Origin: UMGS75 sp963648435
GTDB taxonomy: Bacteria; Bacillota_I; Bacilli_A; ML615J-28; CAG-313
Direction of reading: 5' to 3'
Assembly: GCA_963648435.1 (NCBI GenBank)
Contig: CAVJDT010000011.1
Location: forward strand, 1 to 39,655
Length of the DNA stretch: 39,655 nucleotides
The position numbers and the translations under genes are program-made. This document shows, one piece after another, positions 7,473 through 16,018 of the stretch (positions are counted from its first letter, which is position 1; the number at the start of each line of letters is the position of its first letter). The notes below the pieces were generated by a model. That model had not been told where the DNA came from and ran no database searches. It saw nothing but the letters and a program-made list of their open reading frames with translations.

Positions 7473-9042
7473 AACTTTGTTACTCATTAAAAATTATTTC
7501 GTATGTTTTTTAGGAAATCTTGGAAGAAGAAAAAGTGAAAAGGCAAAATATGGTGGAGGTATTTTAATACTTCTAATAATGGGAGTGATTTTTCTTTATT
7601 TATTCATTAATCTTGCAATAGGATCAGTTGAACAAGCGTTAAAGACAAATTATCCAATTGTAGCCTTATATGTAACTTCATCAATGGGACTTGTTTTTAT
7701 TCTACTAATGACCATCACCAAGAGTACTACCCCAACCAAACATCGTGATGATGAACTATTGTTATCACTACCTGTTTCTAAATCTAATATAATTATTGCG
7801 AAAACATTTTACAACTATTTATTTGATTTAGCAATCGTAGGTATGACCCTTTTACCATCATACATTGTATACTATATTTATGTACCTAATGTAAGTGCGA
7901 TGCTCATACTAAGAGGATTTGTTCTAGTGATGTTGTTGCCAATGTTTTCTAATGCTTTAGGATATTTTATTAGTTTGTTGTTTACACTACTCACGAGAAA
8001 ATTAAAACATTTTAGGATTATTCAATCATTTATTACGATGATTGCGATGCTTGTTTTTCTCGGTGCATACTATGGCATTACAGTAATTTCAACTACTAAT
8101 AATATGTTAGGCTCTAAACTAATTTTAGAATTTAAACCATTGCAATGGATGGTTAATTATGTAGATAAATGCGAATTAACCTCAATTATAATTATTCTTC
8201 TCATAACTGTAGTACCATTTATTCTTAGTATAATTATTAAAAGTTTGTTACTTGGTAAGACTTTTGGAAGCTATAAAAATAAAAGTCATGAAATTAAATA
8301 TATAGTATCAACTCCATTAAAATCATTATATCATTTAGAAATATCAAGGTATTTTAATTTACCAATATATGTTATTAATACTTTATTTGGTGGAGTTTTA
8401 TTAATGATTATGACGGCTTCAATTACCATTCTTGCAAAAGCAGGCATTAAGGTAACAGATTTACTGATTAGTGTAGGTCTTAAAAATATTGATAAATATT
8501 ATATTTTGATTATTGTTTTATTGTTTGAGTTTACAATTATAACTATTTGTACAACTTCTGCCTCTATTTCTTTAGAGGGTAAGAATTTATGGATTATGAA
8601 GGCTCATCCCGTATCAGAAAAATCAATATTTTTATCAAAAATTTTATTAAATCTTACTGTTTCTTTTTTTCCAATTATAATATCATCGGTTATTATATCT
8701 TTTAATATTGGTTTCATTTATTTACCAATTATTTTAGGTATATCACTATTATCTTCCTTTATTGTTGCAGAAGTAGGATTATTATGTAACTTATATTATC
8801 CCAAATTAGAGTGGGAAAGCGAAACAACTCCGATAAAACAAAGTATGTCCGTGGCTCTTGCATTTGGATTTAATGCGATGGCATTAGTTATTCCTTTTAT
8901 TGTTTATTTCTTTTTAGAACCATATATTGGTAGTATTATTAGCTTATTAATCATTGTGGTAATATATATAATTGAAGCTATTATTATCTGGATATTTTTA
9001 AACAAAAAAGGAATAGAGTTATTTAAAAAGTTATATAATTAA
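7465..9042 (+). CDS. ABC transporter permease (ABC-2-like exporter), 525 aa
   Basis: A very hydrophobic protein with roughly twelve membrane segments arranged in two halves (to about 275 and from about 300 onward). Between them lies a charged loop, KSHEIKYIVSTPLKSLYHLE. It overlaps and must partner the ATPase at 6759-7472. Segments such as DDELLLSLPVSKSNIIIAKTF and KNLWIMKAHPVSEKSIF, one per half, are the short cytoplasmic motifs seen in Firmicute exporters of this type. The substrate cannot be told from sequence. Terminator follows at once. Confidence 0.8.
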   Translation: MNKTLLLIKNYFVCFLGNLGRRKSEKAKYGGGILILLIMGVIFLYLFINLAIGSVEQALKTNYPIVALYVTSSMGLVFILLMTITKSTTPTKHRDDELLLSLPVSKSNIIIAKTFYNYLFDLAIVGMTLLPSYIVYYIYVPNVSAMLILRGFVLVMLLPMFSNALGYFISLLFTLLTRKLKHFRIIQSFITMIAMLVFLGAYYGITVISTTNNMLGSKLILEFKPLQWMVNYVDKCELTSIIIILLITVVPFILSIIIKSLLLGKTFGSYKNKSHEIKYIVSTPLKSLYHLEISRYFNLPIYVINTLFGGVLLMIMTASITILAKAGIKVTDLLISVGLKNIDKYYILIIVLLFEFTIITICTTSASISLEGKNLWIMKAHPVSEKSIFLSKILLNLTVSFFPIIISSVIISFNIGFIYLPIILGISLLSSFIVAEVGLLCNLYYPKLEWESETTPIKQSMSVALAFGFNAMALVIPFIVYFFLEPYIGSIISLLIIVVIYIIEAIIIWIFLNKKGIELFKKLYN

Positions 9043-9055
9043 AGAATTAATAAAT

Positions 9056-9088
9056 AAAAGGCTGTTAAAAGAAACGGCCTTTTAATTT
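9056..9088 (+). terminator. Rho-independent terminator after the ABC exporter
   Basis: AAAGGCTGTT (9057-9066) pairs with AACGGCCTTT (9073-9082, one wobble), preceded by an A run and followed by TTAATTT. Confidence 0.75.
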
Positions 9089-9130
9089 ATGCTGAGTATT
9101 TGTGAATAATAAAATTAAAAGGTATTCGCT

Positions 9131-9159
9131 TTGCACGTTTCTAAGTTTTTTGATACAAT
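9131..9159 (+). promoter_or_regulatory. Promoter of topB
   Basis: TTGCAC (9131-9136), 17 bases, TACAAT (9154-9159). The first bases could be read as a TTG start codon for a longer protein, but they are the -35 box. With transcription starting near 9166 the leader is only about ten bases. Confidence 0.65.
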
Positions 9160-9175
9160 ATTGATGGTGATTAAA

Positions 9176-11329
9176 ATGAAAAAATTAATATTAGCAGAAA
9201 AACCCTCAGTTGCTCGTGAAATTGCCCGAGTACTTGGATGTAAACAAAATATAAATGGAGCGATAAGTGGACCTAATTATATTGTTACATGGGCTTTAGG
9301 CCATTTAGTAACCCTTGCGACTCCAGAAGAATTATCCAAAGAATGGCAAACCTGGAAACTTGAGACACTACCAATGATTCCAGAAAAATTTGAAACAAGA
9401 GTCATAAAAGAAACATCCAAACAATTTCAAAATGTTAAAGCTTTAATTAAAAGTAATGAAATTAGTGAACTAATTATCGCCACCGATGCAGGACGAGAAG
9501 GTGAACTTGTGGCGAGATGGATTATAAATAAAGTAGGATTTAATAAACCAATGAAAAGACTTTGGATTTCATCAATGACCGATAAAGCTATAAAAGAGGG
9601 ATTTAATAATCTTAAAGATGCCAAACTTTATAACAATTTATATTATAGTGCCGAATCAAGAGCGATTGCGGACTGGTTAGTAGGATTAAATGTCACAAGA
9701 GCTTTAACATGCAAATATAATGCTCAACTGTCAGCAGGGCGTGTACAAACCCCAACGCTTGCAATGATTACCTCAAGAGAAGAAGAAATTAATAAATTTA
9801 TTCCAAAAGAGTATTACCAAATAATATTAAAAATAAAAGGTGTAGAGTTTATTTATCAAGAAAATAATCAAGATAAAAAAATATTTGATAAAAATGTTGC
9901 CCTAAAAACTATAGAACAAATTAAAAAGGAAAAAATAGTGGTGTGTGATATTAAAAAAATTAATAAGCATGAACTTCCTCCATTACTTTATGATTTAACT
10001 ACCCTCCAACAAGATGGTAATAGACTATATAGTTTATCTCCTAAAAATACTTTAGATATTATTCAAAAATTATATGAAGTAGATAAATACTTAACATATC
10101 CTAGAACTGATTCTAAATATTTAAGTGATGACATGTATGATACCATCAAAGAACGACTTCAAACCATCACAAGTCCTGATTATCAAAAATATGTTAAAGA
10201 AATTTTAAGTAAACCATTAAGCAAATCAAAACGTATTTTTGATAATAGTAAAGTAAGTGATCATCATGCAATTATTTTAACGGAACAAAAAACTAATTTA
10301 TTTAATTTGTCTTTAAATGAAAAAAGAATCTATGACCTTGTTATGAAACGTTTCATTTGTGCTTTTATGAGTGATTATATTTATGATTTAATTACTGTTG
10401 ATATTAAAGCAGGTAATATTAGTTTTAAAGGTAGAGGTAAAAAAGAAATTGATAAAGGCTTTAAAAAAGTTTATCAAATAGGAGAACTAGAAGAAGAACT
10501 AATAAATGTGATTCCTGAATTTAGAGTTGGTGAGACTTTCACGGGAGTTGAAGTAACCCTCAAAAAAGGAATGACCAAAGCCCCTGACCGATATACTGAA
10601 GCTAGTTTACTTGCGGCGATGGAACATCCTGGTAAATTTGTTGAATCTACAACTCTTCAAAAAGTTTTAGAACAAGTATCGGGAATTGGTACACCGGCTA
10701 CTCGTGCTGATATAATTGAAAGAATTTTTAATGCTGGGTATGTTGAATTAAAAGGAAAAAGCATATACCCGACTGAAAAAGGTAAACAATTAATTTCCTT
10801 AGTACCAACTAACTTAAAGTCTCCAGCTCTCACCGCAAATTGGGAACTAAGACTTGCAAAAATTGAAAAAGGTACTGACAATAAACAAGCTTTCATTAAA
10901 GATATGGAAGAAAACACTAAAGAATTAATCAATGAAGTTTTATGCCAAAATTATAAATATCGTCATGATAATGCTACCAAAGAAAAATGTCCAAATTGTG
11001 GAAAAATCTTACTAGAAGTATCAAATAAATATGGAACATCACTAGTATGTGTAGATCGAGAATGTGGTTACCGTAAAATAGTTAGTAAGAATACTAATTT
11101 TATGTGTCCAAATTGTAAACGTAAAATGCAAGAAATAATTAGTAAAGATAAAGCAATTCTTAAATGTATATGTGGATATAAAGAAAACAAAGAAAGCTTT
11201 ATCAGTAAACTTGTAGATAAAAAAGGAGAAATGAATAAAAAAAGTCTAGATAATTATTTACGTAATCAACAAAAAGAAATACCTTCAAATAATCCTTTTT
11301 TAGACATTTTTAATACTCTAAAAAAATAA
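9176..11329 (+). CDS. topB: DNA topoisomerase III
   Basis: A type IA topoisomerase that passes single strands through a transient 5'-phosphotyrosyl break, helping to separate linked chromosomes and recombination intermediates. From ATG 9176 (after GGTGAT) it has 717 residues. The TOPRIM domain starts at once (LAEKPSVAREIARVLG; TDAGREGE with Asp104, Glu108 and Glu110). The catalytic Tyr is 308 in TYPRTDSKYL. The form LAEKPSVA and the spacing are those of topoisomerase III, not topA. Two zinc-ribbon modules close the protein (CPNCG..CVDRECGY and CPNCK..CICGY, about 603-665), more than the minimal TopB has. A longer start at 9131 is rejected because it is promoter sequence. Confidence 0.92.
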   Translation: MKKLILAEKPSVAREIARVLGCKQNINGAISGPNYIVTWALGHLVTLATPEELSKEWQTWKLETLPMIPEKFETRVIKETSKQFQNVKALIKSNEISELIIATDAGREGELVARWIINKVGFNKPMKRLWISSMTDKAIKEGFNNLKDAKLYNNLYYSAESRAIADWLVGLNVTRALTCKYNAQLSAGRVQTPTLAMITSREEEINKFIPKEYYQIILKIKGVEFIYQENNQDKKIFDKNVALKTIEQIKKEKIVVCDIKKINKHELPPLLYDLTTLQQDGNRLYSLSPKNTLDIIQKLYEVDKYLTYPRTDSKYLSDDMYDTIKERLQTITSPDYQKYVKEILSKPLSKSKRIFDNSKVSDHHAIILTEQKTNLFNLSLNEKRIYDLVMKRFICAFMSDYIYDLITVDIKAGNISFKGRGKKEIDKGFKKVYQIGELEEELINVIPEFRVGETFTGVEVTLKKGMTKAPDRYTEASLLAAMEHPGKFVESTTLQKVLEQVSGIGTPATRADIIERIFNAGYVELKGKSIYPTEKGKQLISLVPTNLKSPALTANWELRLAKIEKGTDNKQAFIKDMEENTKELINEVLCQNYKYRHDNATKEKCPNCGKILLEVSNKYGTSLVCVDRECGYRKIVSKNTNFMCPNCKRKMQEIISKDKAILKCICGYKENKESFISKLVDKKGEMNKKSLDNYLRNQQKEIPSNNPFLDIFNTLKK

Positions 11330-11365
11330 AAAAGCAATTTTAAAATTAAAAAAATTGAATAATGT

Positions 11366-11467
11366 TATAATAATAATGTGAAATTTAAATTATCTCTTTC
11401 CTACTACTATTTCGTGATATGGACTAAGTAATTAAATTCTCGCAAAATAGTAAAAGGAGGGAATATT
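11366..11467 (+). promoter_or_regulatory. Promoter -10 box and structured leader of the small zinc-ribbon gene
   Basis: A TATAAT at 11366-11371 has no convincing -35 box at 17 bases. The leader of about 90 bases is long for this window and contains a hairpin, TACTATTT (11405-11412) with AAATAGTA (11445-11452), ending just before the AAGGAGGG ribosome site. It might control translation; the class is not recognised. Confidence 0.35.
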
Positions 11468-11641
11468 ATGGATAAAACAATTGTTTGTAAAGATTGCGGT
11501 GCTGAATTTGTATTTACAGAACGTGAACAAGAATTTTATGCTAGTAAAAATTTTAGTGAACCAGTAAGATGTAAAGCTTGCCGTGAAGCACGTAAAGCTC
11601 AAAAAGCACTAGAAAAGCAAGAAGCACAAAAAGCTGAATAA
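11468..11641 (+). CDS. 57-residue zinc-ribbon protein (zf-trcl-like)
   Basis: ATG 11468 follows AAAGGAGGG, and TAA ends the frame at 11639-11641. The protein starts MDKTIVCKDCGAEFVFTERE and has CKDCG (Cys7, Cys10) and RCKACR (Cys35, Cys38) flanking EFVFTEREQEFYASKNF. That is the pattern of the small probable zinc-ribbon family common in Firmicutes, whose role is unknown. The tail is a charged helix of Ala, Lys, Glu and Gln. It has its own leader and a strong terminator, so it is a monocistronic gene. Confidence 0.85.
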   Translation: MDKTIVCKDCGAEFVFTEREQEFYASKNFSEPVRCKACREARKAQKALEKQEAQKAE

Positions 11642-11650
11642 CAAAAATAA

Positions 11651-11688
11651 AACATTCTATGAGGTAAGTTCTTATAGAATGTTTTTTC
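11651..11688 (+). terminator. Rho-independent terminator after the zinc-ribbon gene
   Basis: AACATTCTAT (11651-11660) pairs perfectly with ATAGAATGTT (11674-11683), followed by TTTTCTT. Confidence 0.88.
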
Positions 11689-11699
11689 TTATGCATTTA

Positions 11700-11728
11700 A
11701 TGAAAACTCCTTATTTTAAACGTATTAT
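11700..11728 (+). promoter_or_regulatory. Possible promoter of the four-gene envelope/ABC operon
   Basis: ATGAAA (11700-11705), 17 bases, TATTAT (11723-11728). The -35 box is imperfect, but spacing and position just upstream of the AAAGGAG ribosome site fit the short-leader promoters elsewhere in the window. Confidence 0.4.
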
Positions 11729-11749
11729 ATAAGTGAAAGGAGAATCAAA

Positions 11750-12400
11750 ATGATAAGAAAAATAATAGTTAAAAGTTTAATTTTTATTTGTTTAAGTTTT
11801 TGTATAATGGTTTGTCATACCACTTATGCAAGTAATTACACGGGCTATGATAATATTAAAGATATTATTGTTCCTACAGGAAGTAGTGCTAGACTTTTAG
11901 TTCAAATACCTAAAAAAGAAAAAGAACAAGCTATCAAAGATGTAAAATGGAAATTTATGGGGTGGAGTACTAAAAATATCACCAAGCAACAATTAGTAAT
12001 TTATGAGGCTAAAACTATTTTTTCACGTTCAAACAAAACAAGAGAACCCATTTCATTTAAATACAATGTCACTGACTTAAATGTAGTTACTAATACTTCA
12101 TCATTTACGGGTAGTATTACCTCAAAAGCATCAGGTAAGATTAAAAGTATTTCAATTTCCGGTGAAAGCACAATGAAAGTATCAACTGAAAAGATAATTA
12201 AAAAAAGCCATGAGGAAGCTACAAGCTTTATGGTAAATATTTATCCAAATCGCAAAGTATCACTAATTATTAAGGGATTAGCTGAAGTTACTAATGGTGG
12301 CAGTAAATATTTTTTCCTAGGAATGCCATTTAAAAAAGGTAATTATGAATTTATTGATGTAATGACGGAGTATTATGAATTATATGAAGAAATATGTTAA
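11750..12400 (+). CDS. Secreted protein of unknown function, first gene of envelope/ABC operon
   Basis: A 216-residue product with a signal peptide (MIRKIIVKSLIFICLSFCIM core, likely cut after TTYA near residue 26). The mature part is polar with many Ser, Thr and Lys residues and short beta-like stretches (SFTGSITSKASGKIKSISISG); no family recognised. AAAGGAG precedes the ATG. Its end overlaps the next gene by up to 26 bases, so the two are coupled. Position in front of a lipoprotein and an ABC pair suggests an extracytoplasmic role in the same system, but this is context only. Confidence 0.65.
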   Translation: MIRKIIVKSLIFICLSFCIMVCHTTYASNYTGYDNIKDIIVPTGSSARLLVQIPKKEKEQAIKDVKWKFMGWSTKNITKQQLVIYEAKTIFSRSNKTREPISFKYNVTDLNVVTNTSSFTGSITSKASGKIKSISISGESTMKVSTEKIIKKSHEEATSFMVNIYPNRKVSLIIKGLAEVTNGGSKYFFLGMPFKKGNYEFIDVMTEYYELYEEIC

Positions 12401-13334
12401 TAAAGGTAGTTTATTGTTATTAATAATTGTCCCCTTAATGGTAATTAGTTTTATTTCGTGTAATAAGAAGGAAGATAAAATGATAATCATCTCAGAAAAA
12501 AAACAATATTTAGGAATAACTAATAATGAAAAAGCAGAATTAAGTGTTTTGCTTTATGTTGAGAAAAATAAAGATTTTTATTTTAATAAAGAAAAAATAA
12601 AGTGTTGTTATTTAAAAGATCGACAAAATAATCAAGTATATGAACTTGAAGTAAATGAAATAAACAAAACAACTCAAAAAATAACATATGAAAACAAAGA
12701 TTTATATGCATATGAATTTATGCTATCTTTTGCATATTGTACAAAAACTCCAATTAGGGTGTTAGATGCTTATTTAGATATTGAATATCAAGATGAAGAA
12801 ATCTATCAAGTTGATATTGGTTCGGTCCTTTTTACGCAAGCCAAAACCAACAACAAACTAAAAGTGACAAGAGTAAAACCAGTAGTTAATAGTCTTTTAA
12901 ATATTGATGATACTATGCTACCAACAACGGTCGCGGTAATGATAACAGTTGAAAATACTACTAATGAGGAAGTGATAATTCAAGACATAAATGTTTTAAA
13001 TAGTGTTGTAACAACAAATTACCAAGGGATTAGGATGTTAACCAATTTAGATTATGAATCAAACACGGATATTAACAAAATAATTAATGATGAATATAAA
13101 TTAGTTGATAATACAAAAAATATTTCTTTAGATTATATCATCAAACCAAATACCATGGTTAATTTGATTATACCTTTCAATTATTTAAAATTAGAGATTG
13201 TCAAAGAAGCCGGTTTACTAATAAAATATCAATGTCAAAATGAAGAAGAAAACGCGGTATTAGATAATACCCCATTATTTAATAGCAGTTTAATTATTCC
13301 TGATTATTATATTTATGCCTTTGTTCCAAGTTGA
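12375..13334 (+). CDS. Lipoprotein of unknown function, second gene of envelope/ABC operon
   Basis: A 319-residue lipoprotein: a basic start, hydrophobic stretch LLLLIIVPLMVISF and lipobox FISC with the Cys near residue 29. Two starts are possible, ATG 12375 (four bases after GGAG) or ATG 12384 (giving MKKYVNKG); the overlap with the upstream gene makes the choice uncertain. The body looks beta-rich, with segments such as TVAVMITVENTTNEEVIIQD that recall an Ig-like or immunoglobulin-fold extracellular domain. No family recognised. It ends in TGA at 13332-13334, overlapping the ATPase gene by 20 bases. Confidence 0.65.
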   Translation: MNYMKKYVNKGSLLLLIIVPLMVISFISCNKKEDKMIIISEKKQYLGITNNEKAELSVLLYVEKNKDFYFNKEKIKCCYLKDRQNNQVYELEVNEINKTTQKITYENKDLYAYEFMLSFAYCTKTPIRVLDAYLDIEYQDEEIYQVDIGSVLFTQAKTNNKLKVTRVKPVVNSLLNIDDTMLPTTVAVMITVENTTNEEVIIQDINVLNSVVTTNYQGIRMLTNLDYESNTDINKIINDEYKLVDNTKNISLDYIIKPNTMVNLIIPFNYLKLEIVKEAGLLIKYQCQNEEENAVLDNTPLFNSSLIIPDYYIYAFVPS

Positions 13335-13911
13335 GTTAAAAGATGTTACCAAAAAATATAAAAATAAGGTAATTTTAGATGAAATTAATTTAGTTATGGA
13401 TAATACTAAATATAATATAATTAAAGGGTATAATGGCTGTGGCAAATCAACCTTAGTAAAGTGTATAATGCATCTTATAAAATATCATGGCCAAATTGAA
13501 AATCCATATACAGTTAGTTACGTTCCCGAAAAGATATATTTACCAAATTTCATGAAAATGCATGAATTTCTTGAATTAATTACCAAAATAAAAAAAAGTG
13601 ATATTAATATTTACCAATATTTAGAAAAGTTTCAAATTACAAAATATAAAGACAAAGAATTAGGTAAACTATCACTTGGTACGAAACAAAAAGTAGTAAT
13701 TATTCAATCATTATTAGAAAATGCAGATGTTTATATATTTGATGAACCACTTAATGGATTAGATGATGAAGCTGTGAAAACCTTTAGTAAAGAATTACAA
13801 TTCTTACGTAAAAAACAAAAATTAATTATTATAATTATGCATGATGATTATCGTTTAAAATTACTTAATAAACGAGTCATTAAAATAGATAATGGTAAAG
13901 TCTATGTTTAG
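13315..13911 (+). CDS. Short ABC transporter ATP-binding protein
   Basis: A compact 198-residue ATPase with Walker A GYNGCGKST (38-46), signature LSLGTKQ (119-125), Walker B VYIFDEP (139-145) and a switch His in IIIMHDD (about 175). Most family members are 230-300 residues, so the helical part is short. No ribosome site is visible; ATG 13315 lies inside the lipoprotein gene, so translation probably depends on coupling. It pairs with the permease that overlaps its end. Similar short ATPases occur in lantibiotic-immunity and peptide-export systems, but the substrate here is unknown. Confidence 0.83.
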   Translation: MPLFQVELKDVTKKYKNKVILDEINLVMDNTKYNIIKGYNGCGKSTLVKCIMHLIKYHGQIENPYTVSYVPEKIYLPNFMKMHEFLELITKIKKSDINIYQYLEKFQITKYKDKELGKLSLGTKQKVVIIQSLLENADVYIFDEPLNGLDDEAVKTFSKELQFLRKKQKLIIIIMHDDYRLKLLNKRVIKIDNGKVYV

Positions 13912-14599
13912 ATTAATGTGGTTACATTTTAAATATTTATACACTCGTAATAATATAATTTTAGGCTCAATAGGATTTAGTATATTAATTTTATCCTTTT
14001 TAATTTCATCTAATATTTTTGTAAAGTATGAAACTAGATGGATTAATCAAAAAGAAATATTAATTAGCTATCAAACTTTAGTAATTAATTTATCTAAAAT
14101 ATTTATTCCATTAATAAGTTGTTATTTGTTTGGCAGCAGTTTTCAAAAAATAAATGATGATTATAAATTAATTATTATTAAAAAAAGGTCAGAAAGAATT
14201 AAATATTTTATAAGCAAACAATTAGTAATTGCAAGTATAGTACTTGTGTTTTGTTTATTATGTAATAGTTTTTATTTAATATTTGGTATAGTAGCTATTC
14301 CTAATTTTTCAAAAGAAGGAATAATCAATGATATATGGCTAAATTTATATTTAATTAGTGTTTTTTACGGTTTATTATCAACTTTGGTAGTTTTAATTAC
14401 TAAAAGTAGTTTTGGCTACATTATAGTAGTTATTATCTATTTTGTTATTCAAATACTTTCAGAAGCAATAAGTCTAAAAATTAACATATTACCTTATCTG
14501 ATTAATAATTTTTTATCAATAAATATTATTTTATTAATAAGTGAAATAATAATATTAATGTGGAGTAACCTTCTATATTATTACAATATGGATATGTGA
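13892..14599 (+). CDS. Short ABC permease, last gene of envelope/ABC operon
   Basis: Up to 235 residues with about six hydrophobic segments (near 22-42, 62-82, 110-130, 150-170, 178-195 and 205-228), the size and layout of an ABC-2-type permease. ATG 13892 overlaps the ATPase gene by 20 bases; ATG 13904 (MFRLMW), with an overlap of eight bases, is also possible. It ends in TGA, confirming that TGA is stop. It presumably forms a dimeric exporter with the ATPase just upstream. No terminator is evident before the infC promoter. Confidence 0.75.
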   Translation: MVKSMFRLMWLHFKYLYTRNNIILGSIGFSILILSFLISSNIFVKYETRWINQKEILISYQTLVINLSKIFIPLISCYLFGSSFQKINDDYKLIIIKKRSERIKYFISKQLVIASIVLVFCLLCNSFYLIFGIVAIPNFSKEGIINDIWLNLYLISVFYGLLSTLVVLITKSSFGYIIVVIIYFVIQILSEAISLKINILPYLINNFLSINIILLISEIIILMWSNLLYYYNMDM

Positions 14600-14638
14600 T
14601 AATTAGCATTTGTCAATAAAAAAATTAAAGCGAATTTG

Positions 14639-14667
14639 TTTACTTAACTAAAGTTTAGTGGTATAAT
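14639..14667 (+). promoter_or_regulatory. Promoter of the infC-rpmI-rplT operon
   Basis: TTTACT (14639-14644), 17 bases, TATAAT (14662-14667). Transcription would start near 14674, leaving about 170 bases of leader before infC. Confidence 0.7.
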
Positions 14668-14674
14668 ATATGAG

Positions 14675-14803
14675 AATTAAATATGTAGTGAAAAGAAGGA
14701 GTCCCACTTCTCACCCGACCGATTTTGTTGGTGGGTAAAGAGTCAGTACAATAATGAGTTAATCTTATTGAGTATTATAGGTGGGTCTTGGCCCACTTTT
14801 TTT
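14675..14803 (+). ncRNA. L20-type autoregulatory leader of the infC operon with terminator
   Basis: The leader contains a hairpin from ACCCGACC to GGTGGGT (about 14713-14739), a second A/T-rich hairpin (ATAATGAGTTAATCTTATTGAGTATTAT) and a terminator GTGGG/CCCAC (14781-14785 with 14792-14796) followed by eight or so T. In Bacillus relatives the ribosomal protein L20 binds such a leader and favours the terminator, so excess L20 stops its own operon. The position directly before infC-rpmI-rplT and the presence of the terminator support that here; L20 binding itself is inferred from the known family. Confidence 0.72.
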
Positions 14804-14842
14804 ATCTTATTTTCACATATATTAATTTTTGGAGGTGAAAAT

Positions 14843-15385
14843 ATCAGTAAGACATTTGATCAAAAAAATGAAAATCTAATTAATGAAGACATTCAAGCTG
14901 AAGTTGTTTTAGTAATATCTGAAACAGGTGAACAACTTGGAAAGTTGGATTTACAAGATGCATTAAAGCTTTCTGAAGAACGTGGTTTTGACCTTGTTTG
15001 CGTAGCTCCTAATGCACCCGTACCAGTTTGTCGTTTAATGGATTATAGTAAGTACCGTTACGAACAAATCAAAAAAGCGAAGGAAGCTAAGAAAAATCAA
15101 CGTATTATTCAAGTTAAAGAAGTAAGAATCAGCCCTACAATTGACACTCATGACTTTGAAACCAAACAAAAAGCTGCCAAAAAGTTTTTAATGGATGGTG
15201 ATAAAGTTAAGGTTAGTTGTCGTTTCCGTGGTAGAATGATTGATCAAGCTAACAATACCAAAGAATTATTTGTAAAGTTCGCTGCTGATTTTGAAGAATT
15301 TGCACAAATTGATCAACAACCATATTTAGATGGTCGTAATATGTTTATGATGCTTAGTCCTAAACTACAAAAAAAGAAAAACTAA
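14843..15385 (+). CDS. infC: Translation initiation factor IF-3, apparent AUC start
   Basis: IF-3 binds the 30S subunit, keeps it apart from 50S and checks start-codon pairing. The 180-residue protein starts SKTFDQKNENLINEDIQAEVV after its first residue and contains the usual CVAPNAPVPVCRLMDYSKYRYEQIK and KEVRISPTIDTHD stretches. No ATG, GTG or TTG lies at the right place. The GGAGG ribosome site at 14831-14835 is seven bases before ATC (14843-14845), which aligns with the AUU start known in Bacillus and E. coli infC and lets IF-3 limit its own synthesis. A longer reading from 14768 would run through the leader's terminator and is rejected. Confidence 0.9.
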   Translation: MSKTFDQKNENLINEDIQAEVVLVISETGEQLGKLDLQDALKLSEERGFDLVCVAPNAPVPVCRLMDYSKYRYEQIKKAKEAKKNQRIIQVKEVRISPTIDTHDFETKQKAAKKFLMDGDKVKVSCRFRGRMIDQANNTKELFVKFAADFEEFAQIDQQPYLDGRNMFMMLSPKLQKKKN

Positions 15386-15403
15386 TAAAGGAGAAAATTA
15401 ATT

Positions 15404-15604
15404 ATGCCAAAAATGAGAACACATTGTTCAACTAAAAAACGTTTCAAAATTACTGGAAGTGGCCAAGTAAGACGTGGCCAAGCAGGAATTAGACATCTTG
15501 CCCCTGCAACAACATCAAAACAAAGTAGACACTTAAGAAAGTTTGCCCTTGTTTCTACACCTGACCAACGTCATATTAGACAACAATTGGCAAATCTTAA
15601 ATAG
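15404..15604 (+). CDS. rpmI: Large-subunit ribosomal protein bL35
   Basis: A 66-residue, strongly basic protein, MPKMRTHCSTKKRFKITGSG, the standard start of L35, followed by HLAPATTSKQSRHLRKF. It sits between infC and rplT, the conserved order, with ribosome site AAAGGAG. Length normal. Confidence 0.96.
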   Translation: MPKMRTHCSTKKRFKITGSGQVRRGQAGIRHLAPATTSKQSRHLRKFALVSTPDQRHIRQQLANLK

Positions 15605-15616
15605 GAGGTATTAATC

Positions 15617-15976
15617 ATGGCACGTACTAAAGGTGGCGTAGTAGCAAGAAGAAGACGTAATCGCGTATTAAAACAAGCAAAAGGTTTCTTTGGTTCAAAG
15701 CATTGCTTATATAAAGTTGCGAACCAACAAGTAATGAAATCATTAATGTATGCATATCGCGATCGTAAAAACAACAAACGTAATTTCCGTAAATTATGGA
15801 TCGTTAGAATTAATGCTGCATCAAGAACAAATGGTTTAAGTTATAATCAATTAATGCATGGATTAAAACTTGCAAATGTTGACATCAATAGAAAGATGTT
15901 AGCTGACCTTGCAGTTAATGATGCTCAAATGTTCGTAAATCTTTGTGATGTTGCGAAAAAAGCATTAGCAAAATAA
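15617..15976 (+). CDS. rplT: Large-subunit ribosomal protein bL20
   Basis: A 119-residue L20 with the usual ARTKGGVVARRRRNRVLKQA start and GLSYNQLMHGLKLANVDINRKMLADLA ending. It is needed for early 50S assembly and, in Bacillus relatives, represses its own operon by binding the infC leader. TAGGAGGT ribosome site 12 bases after rpmI. Ends before a strong terminator. Confidence 0.97.
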   Translation: MARTKGGVVARRRRNRVLKQAKGFFGSKHCLYKVANQQVMKSLMYAYRDRKNNKRNFRKLWIVRINAASRTNGLSYNQLMHGLKLANVDINRKMLADLAVNDAQMFVNLCDVAKKALAK

Positions 15977-15986
15977 GTATAATAAA

Positions 15987-16018
15987 ATGAGTCTAGGTAG
16001 AACTAGATTCATTTTTTT
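15987..16018 (+). terminator. Terminator of the infC-rpmI-rplT operon
   Basis: ATGAGTCTAG (15987-15996) pairs with CTAGATTCAT (16003-16012, one wobble), followed by seven T. Confidence 0.9.

Noticed and set aside
9131..9175. Longer start for topoisomerase III at TTG 9131
   Set aside because: The bases 9131-9159 form a good promoter with a 17-base spacer, and the family's N-terminus begins at ATG 9176 with a GGTGAT ribosome site.
14768..14842. N-terminal extension of IF-3 from an ATG at 14768
   Set aside because: It would be translated through the leader's terminator hairpin and lies before the ribosome site; IF-3 homologues begin at the ATC position.
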